A DNA stretch of 64,000 bases from Membranipora membranacea (lineage: Eukaryota > Bryozoa > Gymnolaemata > Cheilostomatida > Membraniporidae): the NCBI GenBank assembly GCA_914767715.1, contig OU612066.1:33638283-33702282 (forward strand). Direction: 5' to 3'. Below are positions 1-12,445 of this stretch, piece after piece. The position numbers and the translations under genes were made by a program. The notes under the pieces were generated by a model. That model was not told the origin of the DNA and did no database searches. It was given only the letters and a program-made list of their open reading frames with translations. Position 1 is the first letter of the stretch, and each line of letters starts with the position of its first letter.

Positions 1-555
1 GGTGACCAGCTTTTATCTCATCTAGTTAAGCCCGACCAGCCCTAAGAACATAATGGGGGATTTCGAGCAATAAAACTAGATAAACCAGAAATAGCTGGAT
101 AATCAGTTCAATGCTATTGGGCAAAGCTGTAAACTAGGGCAAAGTTGGGCTTTTTATTGGGCAAAGTGTCAACTACGAGATTTAAATATCACCTGATATG
201 AATTGAGAAGTAGTTTTCTCTCTATTACTGACCGGATAACTCCGCTGTATAATTCTGTATTGTAATAGATCTAATCTCCTGCTCTTTATGAGACCCATGG
301 CTGCAGATTTTGGGACTTTTTTTTGTTTTATCCAGTTTTGATTACATCCATATGATCATAAAGAGCTCATAAAGAATTTAAAGAATTAAAATTAAATGAA
401 TATATATAAATAGCTGCTTTATAAGCTGAGTATGTGATAGACAGTGATACTATTGCCATTGCCACAAGTTCATCTTACTAATCAGGCGCGGGATCTAAAA
501 ATATGACAGCCAAATCCAAAAAGCTTTAGTCTAATCTTTTCAGCACCCTTTGCCC

Positions 556-660
556 TATCCACAATGGCTTTGACAGCCTAGCCAGCTTATGCAGCTTACA
601 CTGTGGGGCCACTGTGACGATACCACAACCTTCCACAATTTTATCTTGCCTAGAGTATAT
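556..660 (+). pseudogene. CD225/dispanin exon-2 relic
   Basis: The DNA around 564-660 (ATGGCTTTGACAGCC, then GCAGCTTACACTGTG, CCACAACCTTC and GAGTATATTGCAG) aligns with exon 2 of the intact dispanin gene at 8,835-9,086, in the part before the first membrane segment. A stop codon, a short insertion (extra GGGGCCACTGTG) and loss of the membrane helix make it non-coding. Its better preserved counterpart is at 12,357-12,445. No exon 3 was found near it. Confidence 0.6.
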
Positions 661-1300
661 TGCAGTATGTTTGTTTGTTTAATTTTAAAACCCTCTCTCC
701 AGAGATGCTTACACAAAATAAAAACTTTTACTGGGTGGATAGAATTGCTAAATAGAATCCCGTAAAAGCAAAAATAAAAATAAATGAATATCAAAAATCA
801 ACACTGACTGACTAAATTTAACTTGTGATACACAGTATTGCTTGGCCTCGTTTGTGTGTTCTCGACTTTGGTATATAAAAATTTGATAACTCGGTGGTAG
901 ATCGTTTAGGTCTCAAAACTGTTTTCTCGATAAATCTCTTCCTCGGTAAATGTTCTGAGTTGTTTTTCACCTTATTGGCGTATTTATGGCACTGTTGAAT
1001 AAGCGTCACGGATAGTGTGCTGACTTTGGCAGCTGCTAGGCGATCACAGTAGTGCCATAAATGATTCGGAGTGTTCTGCTTCCTCTGGTTCAGAATGTGT
1101 TTTATAATTATGGTGCCCTTAGACTGTATTGAAAATATCTTATACAAATAAATATCTGTTTAAGCACTCCCGCCACTTCCCAAAAGTAAATTCCTGTTCC
1201 AACTAAATCTTAATAAATATTATGACAACTTTTGCAATTGAATCCTTAGAGATAGAAATGTTTATGACACGGTTTGAATGTTCCTTCGTTGTCGAATTTC

Positions 1301-2630
1301 TCCCCTACAAGCGGTAGACTTCAAAAAGTCTAAAATAAAGAAACTGATGAAAGAAGAAGACACCCGCACATGGACATCTCACATGAGACAGGGTCACAAT
1401 AGCGAAGGACTGCTAGGCCAGTTGGCAGTAACACACTTAATAAAGAAACCTATCCCAATGAACCTTCCACGAGAAATCACTGGACAGCTATGCAGCCTCA
1501 TGACAGGTCAAACAAAACTTCAAGCCTTCCTATACAAAGTGAGGCAGACATACACACCAACTTGCTCATGCCTCATGGAGGATGAAACTGTCTTCCACTT
1601 CTTAAACAAATGCCAAAATTACATATGTCTAAGAGACAGCATTGATCTAGACCAAGCGGACCACATGTCTCTCATCTCTTACATTGAACAGAGTGGGAGA
1701 TTTTGTCGGTATATCCACAACAAAAACGATGTCAAGCAACCTACCTAACTAATGGAGCAAGACCCCTCCATCCAGAAAACAGTCACTGGTCAGGTCACCC
1801 TAAGAGGTAGAGTAGGCCATACTGCTGGGTTAGGGTACGGGGACCATGATGGTCCCACTCAGCCGACAACACCAGAACAGATTGTAAACAGAGATAGATG
1901 ATGTATAAACAGAGAACCAAGCATGCGGAGAGTCGCAGCTACTTTCGAATCTCGAAATGCAAATATTATCTTTTCAATTATTTATTTTATCGTAAAACCA
2001 AAGCGTTTCATATTTTAACATCAACGTGTTTAACTTGATAAGCTTCCTACCAAACGTGATTCATTACAATCCATAAATATTAAATCGCCATTTGTTTTGT
2101 TTCCTTTTTGTACATATAAATAATTTTGTTTCCATCATATTTTTTTTCATTCCAGAGTAATTACTATAATATGTTTAGAAATTTTTTTTGACATAATAAA
2201 ATCTCCTTTGTACATAATAGTAAAAATAATTTAAATTTTGAGTCATATCTTGCTCAACACTAATATATTCATATCCATATGTAGACCTGTTGTTTGTTTT
2301 TCTTTCCTTTTCAGTTCAGTTCAAAGTGCCACATCATAACCTGACTTTCAATATGTTACCCATAGCATAAAATTCATAGACACATTTGATTTAATTTTTA
2401 TTATCACATCAAACTTGGGATTTTTCATTTTTGTGTTTAGCCTCAAACCCAAGTTGTTTTATCAAGTTGGAATTAAAACGAAGTTTTCCACTTTCCCTAT
2501 ATATCCACAAAGTACCTAACTAACCTTCAGACTATATCATTTGAAACATGATTGGGCATACATTTTGCCTGCGAAAAGAAGCGTAGTTGTTTTTATTTTA
2601 TCTTTAGATAACTAACTAACTATCTAACTC
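1301..2630 (+). mobile_element. 5'-truncated LINE (non-LTR retrotransposon) with target duplication
   Basis: An open frame to 1,748 encodes the C-terminal end of a non-LTR retrotransposon ORF2: GHNSEGLLGQL, then SLMTGQTKLQAFLYKVRQ, then a Cys/His knuckle of the form CSC..(9)..HFLNKC. This is the tail that follows the reverse transcriptase in jockey/CR1-like elements. About 880 bp of non-coding 3' sequence follow, ending in a TAAC-type short repeat tail (2,607-2,630). AATTTC flanks both ends (1,295-1,300 and 2,631-2,636). The paralogous site at 13,080-13,100 has AATTTC only once and no insert, so both ends are well defined. The element lacks its reverse transcriptase and is dead. The exact clade is uncertain. 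Confidence 0.82.
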
Positions 2631-2681
2631 AATTTCAGACAAAAGCTTCACTTCCTTGACTTGCATCATCACAATTAAATC

Positions 2682-2774
2682 ATGAGTGATTTATGCGGTT
2701 TGGTATCTGGAATTGCACAAGCAAAACAAGATTATTGTATTTCCCAGCTTGGAATTACTGACAGGGAATGTTAA
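2682..2774 (+). other. Short ORF, copy 1 of a three-copy repeat (starts MSDLCGLVS)
   Basis: A 30-codon frame beginning MSDLCGLVSGIAQAKQDYC stops at a TAA. Homologous DNA is at 13,131-13,277, where the frame is longer, and around 14,209-14,310, where the start is shifted. All three copies share the preceding CTTGACTTGCATCATCACAAT. I recognise no domain. It could be a relic exon or part of an old repeat family; there is no evidence of expression. Confidence 0.3.
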
Positions 2775-3405
2775 GATGACATCCTGTTTCCTCGTTCAGA
2801 TGAAGCCGGTCAACACAATTTCCTTTATCTCTAATCGCATGAATGGTTTCATTCTTTGACCTGCTGTGAAATATCATGTCATTAATTGATAAAGAAGTGC
2901 CTAACTCTATGGTGTAGGCCTACACATGATTTACACCACATTACACATCTTGTGTACAGCAAGAAACAGAAGCAAATCTGGACGAGCTGCTTTTATCTCA
3001 GCCAGTTATGCCCCAAAAGTTTTAAAGAATTCACAGTAATATGATATGATACATAGAAGATACACTGTGGCGGACCAAATATCTATCTAGAGCATTATGA
3101 TTGCCACACTATATGGCAAAGCATGTGCAGACTATGCTAATGGGAAATTTGAAGTAGTTTTTTTTCTAAGACTGAGAGGCTAACTCCATCTTGTAATTCT
3201 GTAGATCTCAGTTCGCCAGCTTAATCGTTCCTATAAGATATATCTTCTGCTCGAGAGGCAAAATGTAGCTAAAACTTTTCATATGTGGAAGTTTTGTCTT
3301 CTTTATTATTCTCCATTATATATACATGAAGATGATTGAGGCAGTAGGCCTAAAGAGCGTGCTTGTTGTTTCACTTCACTTTTTGCGCATTAGATAAAGA
3401 ATTTT

Positions 3406-3715
3406 TTGACACCTCCATTTATTTATAGAGGATTTAAAAACACTACCAAGTTCAATTTTTGTGATAATCATTTACTTTTGCATCATACTGACAATCTAAG
3501 ATACAAAGTCTCTGCTACATACAATTCTTTACCATTATATTTGAGATCTAATGAGAAGTTCATTCAAAACATTACCTTTCAACCATATATTTTCGACTTG
3601 ACCAACATCACTGATGATGTTTTCCTTTCTCTTTCTTTTTTTTTTGTTTTAAAAATTTTTTTCTGGCACTGAGTGCAAAACATTTCGAATGAGACAACTT
3701 TTGTTGCCAATAAAA
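3406..3715 (+). mobile_element. LINE 3'-end fragment
   Basis: An 88-codon frame contains NLRYKVSATYNSLPLYLRS, which resembles the W/YNSLP motif near the C-terminus of many non-LTR ORF2 proteins. It is followed by an oligo-T-rich stretch and a tail ending in GTATATATATATAA. There is no further retroelement coding upstream, so this would be a short 3' stub. It is inserted in duplication block 1. Family and boundaries are uncertain. Confidence 0.45.
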
Positions 3716-5588
3716 GTATATATATATAAACCCCAATAAATATAAAGTCAACAGTCAAAACAGGGCAACTCTTCAACTTCACAACACCCTCACATTCATC
3801 ATATCCACTGGCCTCAACATCAAATACAAATGGTGTTTGTCTCTTAGCTGACCTGATATTTTTCAGTGTACTGTTAATATCGATATAAGTGTGTTTGTTT
3901 GTTTGTTTACTTTCTTGACTTACTAAGCCAAGCCAAAGCAGCATATGTAACTAAAGACTGGTATTGGCACAATAATATTCAAATAAACCATCAGTTTTTA
4001 TGCCTAGCACCTTCAGTTTGGCGTAATAAAGAAAAAGACTGGAATTGCATTTAGATTAGATTAGATCAGATTAAATTAGATATAATGTTATCTAAATGTC
4101 TAAAAAAATCAAGTTGGTCGTCATTATGACTCCTTAAAGAGGAAGGAATCAAGGGGGTGCACGGGGATTAATCATGTGAAGTGACAGGCAAGACCATTGG
4201 CTGATCAATGTAATTAGAGTCGGAGAATGGCCTTGGTCTCCGCCTCTAACAGCCAGTCCACGTTGCGTTCTCAAGTGGTCAAGTGTGTTATATAAGAAAT
4301 TGTGATTCGCAGACACCCATAAATATAGTTGAATAGAAGCGTATGATATAGCTATTGTTGTGTTGGCTTATCACACTTGGGATTATAGGGTTTAATTACA
4401 ACGGTCAATTTCAATCTTGACAACGGTATCTAGGCAACCTCTAAAACCATAAATTATAACGTCAAAATTGACCAATAACAGCTCGTATATTTCGTATGAC
4501 ATCAGTCATATTTTCACCACTTTCCAATGCCATTATTGGAATGAAAATTTATTGGGCATGTGTAGCACACAATTCCGCATCAGCTTGTCTGATTCCCATT
4601 AAAAATAATTCACTGTTTCTCCTCTTAATTCCGAAAAAGCAGGAGGAATTTGAATGCTGCTATTGAATTGAATTTGAATTTGATATGGCTGGGTGATCGC
4701 TTTACATTGACTGGCCCTTATATACCAGTCGAAAAAAATGGAGGGTGCAATATTGACATCATCATTTAAAGGTATGCAGGTGTTAATTTAAAACATATAT
4801 GATTTCTGTTTTAATGGCGTCTAGAGTCTTGTGATGTTTTCACCCCGGATCATTGTAGGATTTACAGCTGGTGTCATATCACTTCCTGTTTTTTCCCAAA
4901 ACTGTTGTAAAAAGTAGTGACTTCAGCATATTCTATGCCTTTAAAACCATCGACATCATGATCACTTATATAAAAAGCCACAGGGGTGGTCCCAGTTTAA
5001 TTTCGCGTGGGGCACCTATGCTAATATCAATAAAATCTGAAAAATGGCATTATACTCTCACACACTGCTTTATCTGTTCAAAACACTGCTCAGAATGTGT
5101 AAAATATGAAAATTTTATTCCATCATCCTTCACAATATGTAGCAGAGTAATAGGTTGTAGCTTGCCTAACAAAAATTCAAACAGGCCATTATTGTAAACA
5201 ATTATTCTCTGGGGAATCTAGGTCAGCTGTCAAGACATCAAGTAGCTGTAAAATATCATCTGTGGTACCTAACTTTGCCTGTTAGCATACTGCTGGTTGA
5301 AATGACATTTTGTATGCTATTTTAAGTTTATTGATTCTTCGGTAGGTATCTCAGGAATGGGATTTTTCTGAGCACACTTTCTACCCTATCTTTTACTGAT
5401 AAAGAAGTAACAATGGCTCATCATCTTGAGATGATGTATTGTGTTTTGGTGCCGAGCAATTCAATCTATGCATAGCTATAAAAAGTGAACTTTAGACGCA
5501 AAGACTCACTAACAAGCTATAGCTTGAGATAGGTGGTAGACAAAATAGACTGATCATTCAGGAATTGCCATTATTAAATGCTGGCAGA

Positions 5589-5830
5589 ATGTCTTCACAA
5601 AAACGTAAGTAACAACAGAATAATCAGTAAAGATATTTATTCCTTAAAACTACAAGCTTGATTATTACGGATTTATCGATACCATCTTTTGTTGGAATAG
5701 ATTATTGATCTGAATATGGTAACACATCATTGAAATTATTGGAGTATAGTCAATGTTTTCTGCTGCATCACGTTCGGATCACTCGCTTTAAGAAAATCTT
5801 TAGCATGCAAAGAACTGTTTAGAACTGGTA
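5589..5830 (+). pseudogene. Decayed CD225/dispanin copy (exon 1 and exon 2 relics)
   Basis: The mini-exon ATGTCTTCACAAAAAC followed by GTAAGT at 5,590-5,611 matches the first coding exons of the dispanins here (16 nt, then GT). About 130 bp on, GGAGTATAGTCAATGTTTTC to AGAACTGGTATGTG (5,741-5,834) matches the membrane-helix part and donor of exon 2, closest to the copy at 15,690-15,790. The frame is broken and no exon 3 is visible. Confidence 0.65.
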
Positions 5831-5899
5831 TGTGAATTGAATTTTCAATTGAAATATGATTTTGGGTAAATACACTGAATCAAATTGGGGCAATTAGGC

Positions 5900-8640
5900 T
5901 CCGAATTGATGCGCTCATGAAGAAAAAAAAATTTTTATTTTCAATGAGTGAAGTTTAAATTCTGCGAGTTCCCAAATTTGTTTCCAATGCAAGTCGGGAT
6001 CCTTTTGTGTCTTTATGTACAAGCCCATTCTATAGTCTGTTGCGTTATTTATATGACAGCATCATTTCAGTGCTTTGAGTTGATGAAAGTATAGCTTGAT
6101 CGCACAATTTTGTATGAGTTGGCTTTTGAGACATAACACATCGTAAATGCACCGTTGAGAATCATCTGTTACGAAGAGAGGGCGAAATACAAATAATGAT
6201 AATATATAGTAAAACACAGGTTAATTGTGTCTGAATAATGAGTTAGAATTATATGATAACGTTCAGAATGTCTGAAGCTTGGATTTCTGTTAATGTAGAT
6301 CTTTTTAAAAACAGCTAAACACTTAGAATTTGCAACAATATCACACAATAGCATCAGCATTGTATAGCGTTACGTCAATTCACTCCATTCATGAAGGGGC
6401 ATACTCGGATTGAATTCATCATAATTTTCAACTTATCAGAGATATCTGAATAAATTTTTCAAATGATCATTCTCTAGACATCCATACAAATTTCTGCTGC
6501 TTCATTTTATTTGACAAGTCCATAGATAATTGCAAAAAAAACTTGACAAACACAAAAAGTTAATGTAATGTCATGACGTTGCGCTATTGGCAGCACATTA
6601 ACATTCTGGGTAAGTTATTTTTAATGTCTATGAAAAGCTTATGGTATCAGGAAACTAGATTCAGAGTATTAGCTCTAAATATTGAGAACTTTTATCACAA
6701 GTTTAAGATATGTTCTGAAAGATTGATTATAGAAAAAGTTGTCCCCCCTGATTAACATGAGTGAAATTTCATGAAACCCCCCTTGTGATTCCTGTTCTGA
6801 GGGTGGAATACAAGAAGATAACACTTATAATAGATAATGTATGAAACTCAGCTTTTACACTTTCAACATGGATTTGGACTCCGGGATCCCCGACTATAGT
6901 ACTTCTCACAGCTAAATTCTATAAATAGCGGTGTATTTATCAAGCAGGTTTGGAAGTGGATGCAATGTATGAAAAAAATTTTCTGAGTATGTTTAGCAAC
7001 TCAAAAGACAGATTAGTGCTACGTGAATGACATCAACAATAAATAATATACAACAGATGTCACAACCAATTATTCTGATGTCCGATATATAAAAATATCA
7101 GACACACAGAGTCTTCATTTTCAGCCAATATTTTTACACAACTGATACTGTCTTTCTCACCATTTTACATTAAAAATAATTTAGAATCAATCGTACTGAA
7201 CATTATTAAAAATCCATGATTAATTTTCAATTCATATGAATAGCAACAATTGCGTGAGAGTCAACCAGTATGCAATGTGTTGTGCTAATCATAGTAAATA
7301 ATTTGGGAAAATACTTTTCCCCAGATATCTTTGAGTTATGCAATCATAAATGTGTAACATGACATACCGAATACCAATGTCATGTAATGATACGCCTGAT
7401 TTGATGTAAACTCCCAAATAAAGTGTTCGTCTATATAGCAACAGGTGAATAACAGGTGATGAGTCAGCGGGACGGAATTCAAGCCTACTAATGCAATTCA
7501 GAACACCAGCAGTGTTACCTTGATATGGTTAGGATTGTAAAACATGCCACAATGAAACCATTGGAACTTGAACAATTATAAACAAATTAAGGTAGTATAC
7601 ATAAAGTTTCATTTTTGCCTGCGTCTGTGACTCGCAAATAAATGTTCCTGACGAACTAACCACACCTTTGATGTTTTGTAGCATGTACCCAATTCGCAAC
7701 TCCTGGCCCTGCTCACCCCTAACCTGCCTCACCAGTATAGACTACCAATCATGGTATACATTTATCAATTTTTCTATGGAACTTTTGATTTTTGTCAAGT
7801 ATTGCCATGTGTTTAGGCCATGTGTTTAGGAATGAGTCACAATTCTATAAATAATGATCAATTTTTCACCTGGGTTTAACAATTAAAGGTTACTCCTTGG
7901 ATTCAGTAGGTGGAATGTTATTTTTTCAAAAGGCGAATTGGAAGAATATGAATACTCTCCGATCAAAGTGAGACATATGTCACAACCAAATATTCTAATA
8001 CGCCAATATACTTATGGGGTCGACATTTAATATATTTTCAAATGGACTGATACTGTTGGGATGCTAATATGGTTAAGATTTTCACACCAGTCCAAATTAA
8101 CAATAATTTTATACTCCGAATTCTATCACAAATCCATGATTAATATTTAGTTGAGTAATACGCCTATTCAGACATTGTGATAGAGTCAACCAGTATTACA
8201 TATGGGTTATATCAGAATAATATATGATGTATGAAAATCCGTTTCCTGGTTCATTTGGTTTGGGGAAAACCATGAGTCCCAATTACAATTCTGATTTCCT
8301 GTTGTACTCTGCTGCACTTATCATCGCTTTGAAGTGTTGCAAAGCAATCAACGATATCACAGATGAAAAATGACACATCCTCTCCATACTGACCTGTGTT
8401 ATCCCTAATTACCTCGCCTCCTAAAACAGACAATGAAAAGATGATATAACAATTTATAAATCCTGTAGAGAAACTGTAGCTGGGCGTGTTGCAAGAACTA
8501 AATGAATGAATGGATATAAAAGAGGAGTTTGATTCTTAAAGAGTCATAAACAAGCTAGAATTTGAGATTGATAGGAGGAAATACACACTGATAAGCTGCA
8601 GTCTTGTTATTTTTATACAATAAGTTGAATTAGCAATTTG
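5900..8640. other. Gene-free stretch between duplication block and dispanin 1
   Basis: I see no supported gene. Two portions, about 7,050-7,860 and 7,975-8,300, share scattered matches in the same order (GTCACAACCAA.TATTCT, ATCCATGATTAAT, GAGTCAACCAGTAT), suggesting an old local tandem duplication. Short open frames on the minus strand at 7,529-7,732 and 8,251-8,433 have no recognisable domain. Confidence 0.4.
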
Positions 8641-8651
8641 ACCAAGCCAGA

Positions 8652-9952
8652 ATGTCTGCAGAAAAAAGTAAGTAGTTCTAAAAATCAGTAAATTTATTTA
8701 TTCAGATAGGATTTGGGTATATACTTTTGTTTTACATTGTTTCCGACAATGCCAATGTATCATTAATATATTATTGTTCGCATATTTCACGATGAATCTC
8801 TCACAATTTTCAAAATTCCATTATACTTTTTTAGCAGTTGGAGTGACTGGTGCACCAACAAATCCAGCATACATTACACCCTCTATACAAAGTTCAGCTC
8901 CTCCACCTTATGGAGTGTCGGCAGCCCCGGCTCATACAGCTTACACTGTGACTATACCCCAACCTTTAGCAGACCCTCCTAAGGATTACCTGGCATGGAG
9001 TATCGTGACAACAGTGCTTTGCTGCTTCTGGTTTGGAATCGCTGCTATCATCAGATCTGTGAGAGCCAGGGATGCGATCAGGAATGGTATGTCACTCAAT
9101 CTTCTAAGTCACACACAGGCTCTGTCACATTAGTATACTGTATTGAACGGCTTGAATGTCTGATTTAGAAATGAGATATTGTCATAATGACAGCAAGGAT
9201 TTGGTATTACAACTGACTCCTTGATGTCAGCCTCCTTCCAAACCCTCTGATCCATCTGCTCGGCGCGCATATTTTGGTGGCTGTTGATTTTCCCTTGTTG
9301 AATTTAAGAACTGTCCACTGCTCCTCTTCTTGTTGTAACTTTATCAAAACATCAGAGATCATCACAGGCTTTGAATCAGCTTTCTGATATTGGTGAAAAT
9401 TCATATCTATTGAAATCCGCATCCTACTGTAAAAAATAACCAGAAATGAACTTAAAACTTTAAACCAGTTAAATATTAATTACCATCCTGCAGTGAATTT
9501 TGAGTTGCCGCAGGAAACCTTGTGTTCAGGAAGCAATAACACTAAATAACAAAAGACTCACAATAATATAATAATATAAACTGTCTAAAAATGTGCAATG
9601 GGCTCTTTGTATTATTAGCTTTTTTTTGTGTGTTCTGATGTTGCTTAGAAAATTGAAAACGATCACTATCTAGATATTGATCACAGTGCAATACACAATA
9701 TTTAGCGCCACGGTTTTTATGTTAATAGTAAACCATGAGAAGACTTGCCGAATGACTTGTTTAAATATTTGGCTTTTTTCTTACAAAACCTCCGATAATC
9801 TGTTATTAAAGTTGTCTTCTTTTGTTCTAGGTGACAGTGGTGGCGCATTAGATGCATCAAACGGAGCAAAAACTTGTAACATACTCGGCACCGTGTTTGG
9901 TATAATAACAATCATTGGAGTTACTGTATACTACGTCTTATTACTCAATTAA
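8652..9952 (+). CDS. CD225/dispanin family two-pass membrane protein (dispanin 1)
   Basis: Three coding exons: 8,652-8,667, 8,835-9,086 and 9,831-9,952, all junctions GT..AG in phase 1, giving 129 residues. The N-terminal third is Pro-rich and cytosolic with a PPPY motif (WW-domain/NEDD4-type ligand). The CD225 domain follows: DYLAWSIVTTVLCCFWFG (re-entrant or first membrane helix with a palmitoylatable Cys pair), the basic loop RSVRARDAIRNG, then a second helix GTVFGIITIIGVTVYYV that ends almost at the C-terminus. The family (IFITMs, PRRTs, synapse-differentiation proteins) acts in membrane curvature, fusion and trafficking; the job of this one is unknown. The exon-2 acceptor is TTAGCAG, so two in-frame sites 3 nt apart are possible. 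It is one of two intact copies in a decayed array. Confidence 0.92.
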
Positions 9953-10689
9953 ATTAAACCATTTGTATTCAATACTTCATTGTAAGATTGTATACCTTGA
10001 AATCAGCGACTGGTGTACTTTTCTAGGTAATACTACATCATATGTAGGTTTACAGTTGTAGTTATCAAAATGGCAGCAATCAAATCTCATTGTAACATTT
10101 ATTTCTTGATTTAAGGTGAACAACGTGTGTTTTATGATGATTGAACCTTACAACACTCACTTATCTCAGGCTGTTGCTAGGCAATAGTGAAAACAGACCT
10201 TAGAGCCAAAAGATTTTTGTAGACAATTAAATTGGTTTTCTCTAAGTTATTTGCACGTGATAATCAATCAGAGTTTTATTGGGCTTTTTATTTTTGGAAT
10301 CAATTGGTAGTATTTCTACACTGTGCCAAGATTGTCATGACATAATGATAATCATATTTTTTGCAAAGATATTTATAAAATATGAACATGGTACCTGTTG
10401 AAAATGTACCCTTTTAGTTTTCTTTAGCTCACTATACATCTGACCAAAATTAAAATCCATTTATCACATTTCCTTTTTTCGTTTGCCGGTTCCAGCAAGT
10501 TACATGACTTGTCATACCATGACACTTTTTCAAGAAGTATCCAAAGAGTGATTTTGGCAGTTTTCAAATTATAGCACCAAAGATAATTAAGGAATGCATT
10601 CTAGTAGTTTAAACTTGGACTTGATGGTTAAATATTTCTTCTCCCATCCTGTGATGTTACTCATGTGTACACCATAAATCCCTCTTAAG
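9953..10689. other. 3' flank of dispanin 1
   Basis: No gene seen. An RFX-like GTTGCTAGGCAAT occurs at 10,173-10,185, but related sequence in the duplication blocks (GCTGCTAGGCAATCAC at about 12,824) suggests a repeat rather than a promoter. Confidence 0.4.
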
Positions 10690-11551
10690 CAGACCTGGGT
10701 CCAAGTCATCGCAAGTCAAGTCATTGTCGATGCTAAATCAAGTCAAGTCAAGTCACATTTACACCAAGTCAAGTCAATTGGTGTCTATTTTTTTTGCCGT
10801 CAAGTCAAGTCATGATTTTTGTAAGTCAAGTCAAGTCAAAGATGGGTGACCTACAAGTCATGGCAAAGTCACGCTCATTAACCGTGAAAATCAACTAGAA
10901 ATTTATTTCAATCCCGGGTGACTCCAAATCGTGGAGGAGTTAGTTAGGTCTTCAGGAGTTGCTCTAATCGGGATTTGCTCCCCTCCCCACAAGCGAAAGA
11001 AGGTATGAGTGTGTACGCAATTCAGCATTGTTACTTCATTGTATATATGTACCTTTATTGTGTCAATGATGACAAATGAAATGTTTCATGCTGATCACTA
11101 TATGATCAGACCATATTAATATTGCATCATGGGATATATTTTTCATTTTACTGATTACAAGACAACAAGAGAAGACAACTAATATGTAAGGCAGGAACTC
11201 TGACTACTTACCCATAGCTGAGAAGTTGGGTTTTCTGTTTCGGGGTTTGGGTTTCAGAGTTGGGGTTTCAGAGTTGGGGTTCTCAGTTATGATTATCCTT
11301 CCTATATCTCTTTCTACATTATGTTATAAAATTTCACACATTGACTTATGTTGACTTGACCAAAGTCAGGACAACTCCCAAGTCAAGTCAAGTCAAAGTC
11401 AATTTTTCGTTAAGTCAAGTCAAGTGTTGACTATTTGTTTTCGACATCAAGTCAAGTCAAGTCATAATTTTGTTAAGTCAAGTCAAGTCGTGACTTTGAC
11501 TTGACTTGACTTGAAGATGACTTGACTTACCATGACTTGGACCCAGGTCTG
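10690..11551. mobile_element. Non-autonomous hAT-like DNA transposon full of AAGTC repeats
   Basis: The element starts CAGACCTGGGTCCAAGTCAT and ends with its exact reverse complement, giving perfect inverted termini of about 20 bp. It is flanked by CTCTTAAG (10,682-10,689) and CTCTAAAG (11,552-11,559), an 8-bp duplication with one mismatch. CAG/CTG ends with 8-bp duplications are typical of hAT elements. The interior near both ends is made of degenerate AAGTC pentamers (about 10,700-10,870 and 11,340-11,500), turning to GACTT in the last 50 bp. There is no transposase frame. The middle (11,225-11,285) has a GGGTTTC/GGGGTTTCAGAGTT direct repeat. Confidence 0.85.
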
Positions 11552-12125
11552 CTCTAAAGTAATACAACAGGATGTAACATACTGTCTGTGGAATCATTAT
11601 CAACCCATGTAACTAAGCCCAAATAAAGTATTATTAATATATATTACTGAGAGCAATGCTTCAAAATAACAATTTTCATACCTTTGGTGAACCTTTGTTC
11701 CTTTTACCTAACACCAAAAAAAAATCTAGACAAGCAGCTTTTATCTCATTCAGTTACGCCCGACCAACCATAAGTGTATAATGGCGGACATCAGGTGATA
11801 AGTATAGAAACAGCTTTAGAATAATGAGTTCCACACTATTGGGAAAGCAGGTGTAAACTGTTTTAATGGTTGAGCTAGTAATATCGCCTGATGTGAATTT
11901 AGAAGTAGTTTTCTCTCTATTACTGACCGGATAACTCCGCTGTATAAGTCTGAGGATTAGTAATTTTGCCATACCTATAGTGATAGATCTAAATCTCTCG
12001 CTCTTTATGGGACCCATGGCTGCAATTCTTGGGACGAGGATGTTTATTTTGTTTTATTCATATTTCATTACATCTATATCATCATAAAAAGCTCATAAAG
12101 GAACTAAATAATTAAATACAAATGA

Positions 12126-12148
12126 ATATATATATATATATATATATA
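12126..12148. repeat. AT dinucleotide microsatellite
   Basis: A pure alternating AT run inside duplication block 2; the matching place in block 1 (about 399-410) is shorter. Confidence 0.8.
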
Positions 12149-12356
12149 GCTGTTTAACACACTGAGCGTGTGATAGAGTGTGATACTATTGCAATAGAGA
12201 ATGAATTAGTACACTTAGTATGAGTATCATCACAAAGAAATCTGGTGGGGTGACATGACTTCGCTTTTACTAATCAGGGGCGGGTTCTAAAATGACAGTC
12301 AAATCCAAAAAGCTTGAGTTCAATTTGTCAGCAACCCCACTCTTTCCCCCATCCAC

Positions 12357-12445
12357 AATGGCTTTGAAAGCCCTGCCAGCTCATACAGCTTGCACTGTGA
12401 CTATACCACAACCCTCCTTAATATCTTGCATGGAGTATATTGCAG
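12357..12445 (+). pseudogene. CD225/dispanin exon-2 relic
   Basis: The frame MALKALPAHTACTVTIPQPS, then SCMEYIAV, aligns with PAHTAYTVTIPQPLADPPKDYLAWS of dispanin 1, but the membrane helix that should follow is missing and no exon 3 is near. It is the duplication counterpart of 556-660. It ends in a stop about 35 codons later. Confidence 0.65.

Larger units (their letters stand above)
1..5900. repeat. Segmental duplication, block 1
   Basis: This stretch is a diverged copy of 11,730-15,860 in the same orientation. Matching anchors appear in the same order in both: the TTTTATCTCAT start (10 and 11,739), a CD225 exon-2 relic (560 and 12,357), the GTGCCATAAATGATTCGGAG string (1,051 and 12,834), the ATGAGTGATTTATGCGG string (2,682 and 13,131), TATTGGCACA (3,962 and 14,820), GGTTGTAGCTTG (5,153 and 14,927), and an ATGTCTTCA mini-exon (5,590 and 15,453). 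Block 1 carries a LINE insertion that block 2 lacks. Exact ends and identity need an alignment. Confidence 0.8.

Noticed and set aside
7529-8433. Minus-strand frames at 7,529-7,732 and 8,251-8,433 that look like exons of a gene
   Set aside because: They do not join in frame with convincing splice sites and have no recognisable domain; the two areas look like an old local duplication of non-coding DNA.
10173-10185. GTTGCTAGGCAAT, a good RFX X-box match downstream of dispanin 1
   Set aside because: No gene start lies nearby, and similar sequence recurs within the duplicated blocks, so it is probably part of a repeat.
11225-11285. GGGTTT/GGGGTTTCAGAGTT runs resembling telomeric repeat
   Set aside because: The units are irregular, few in number and inside the hAT-like element; not a telomere remnant.
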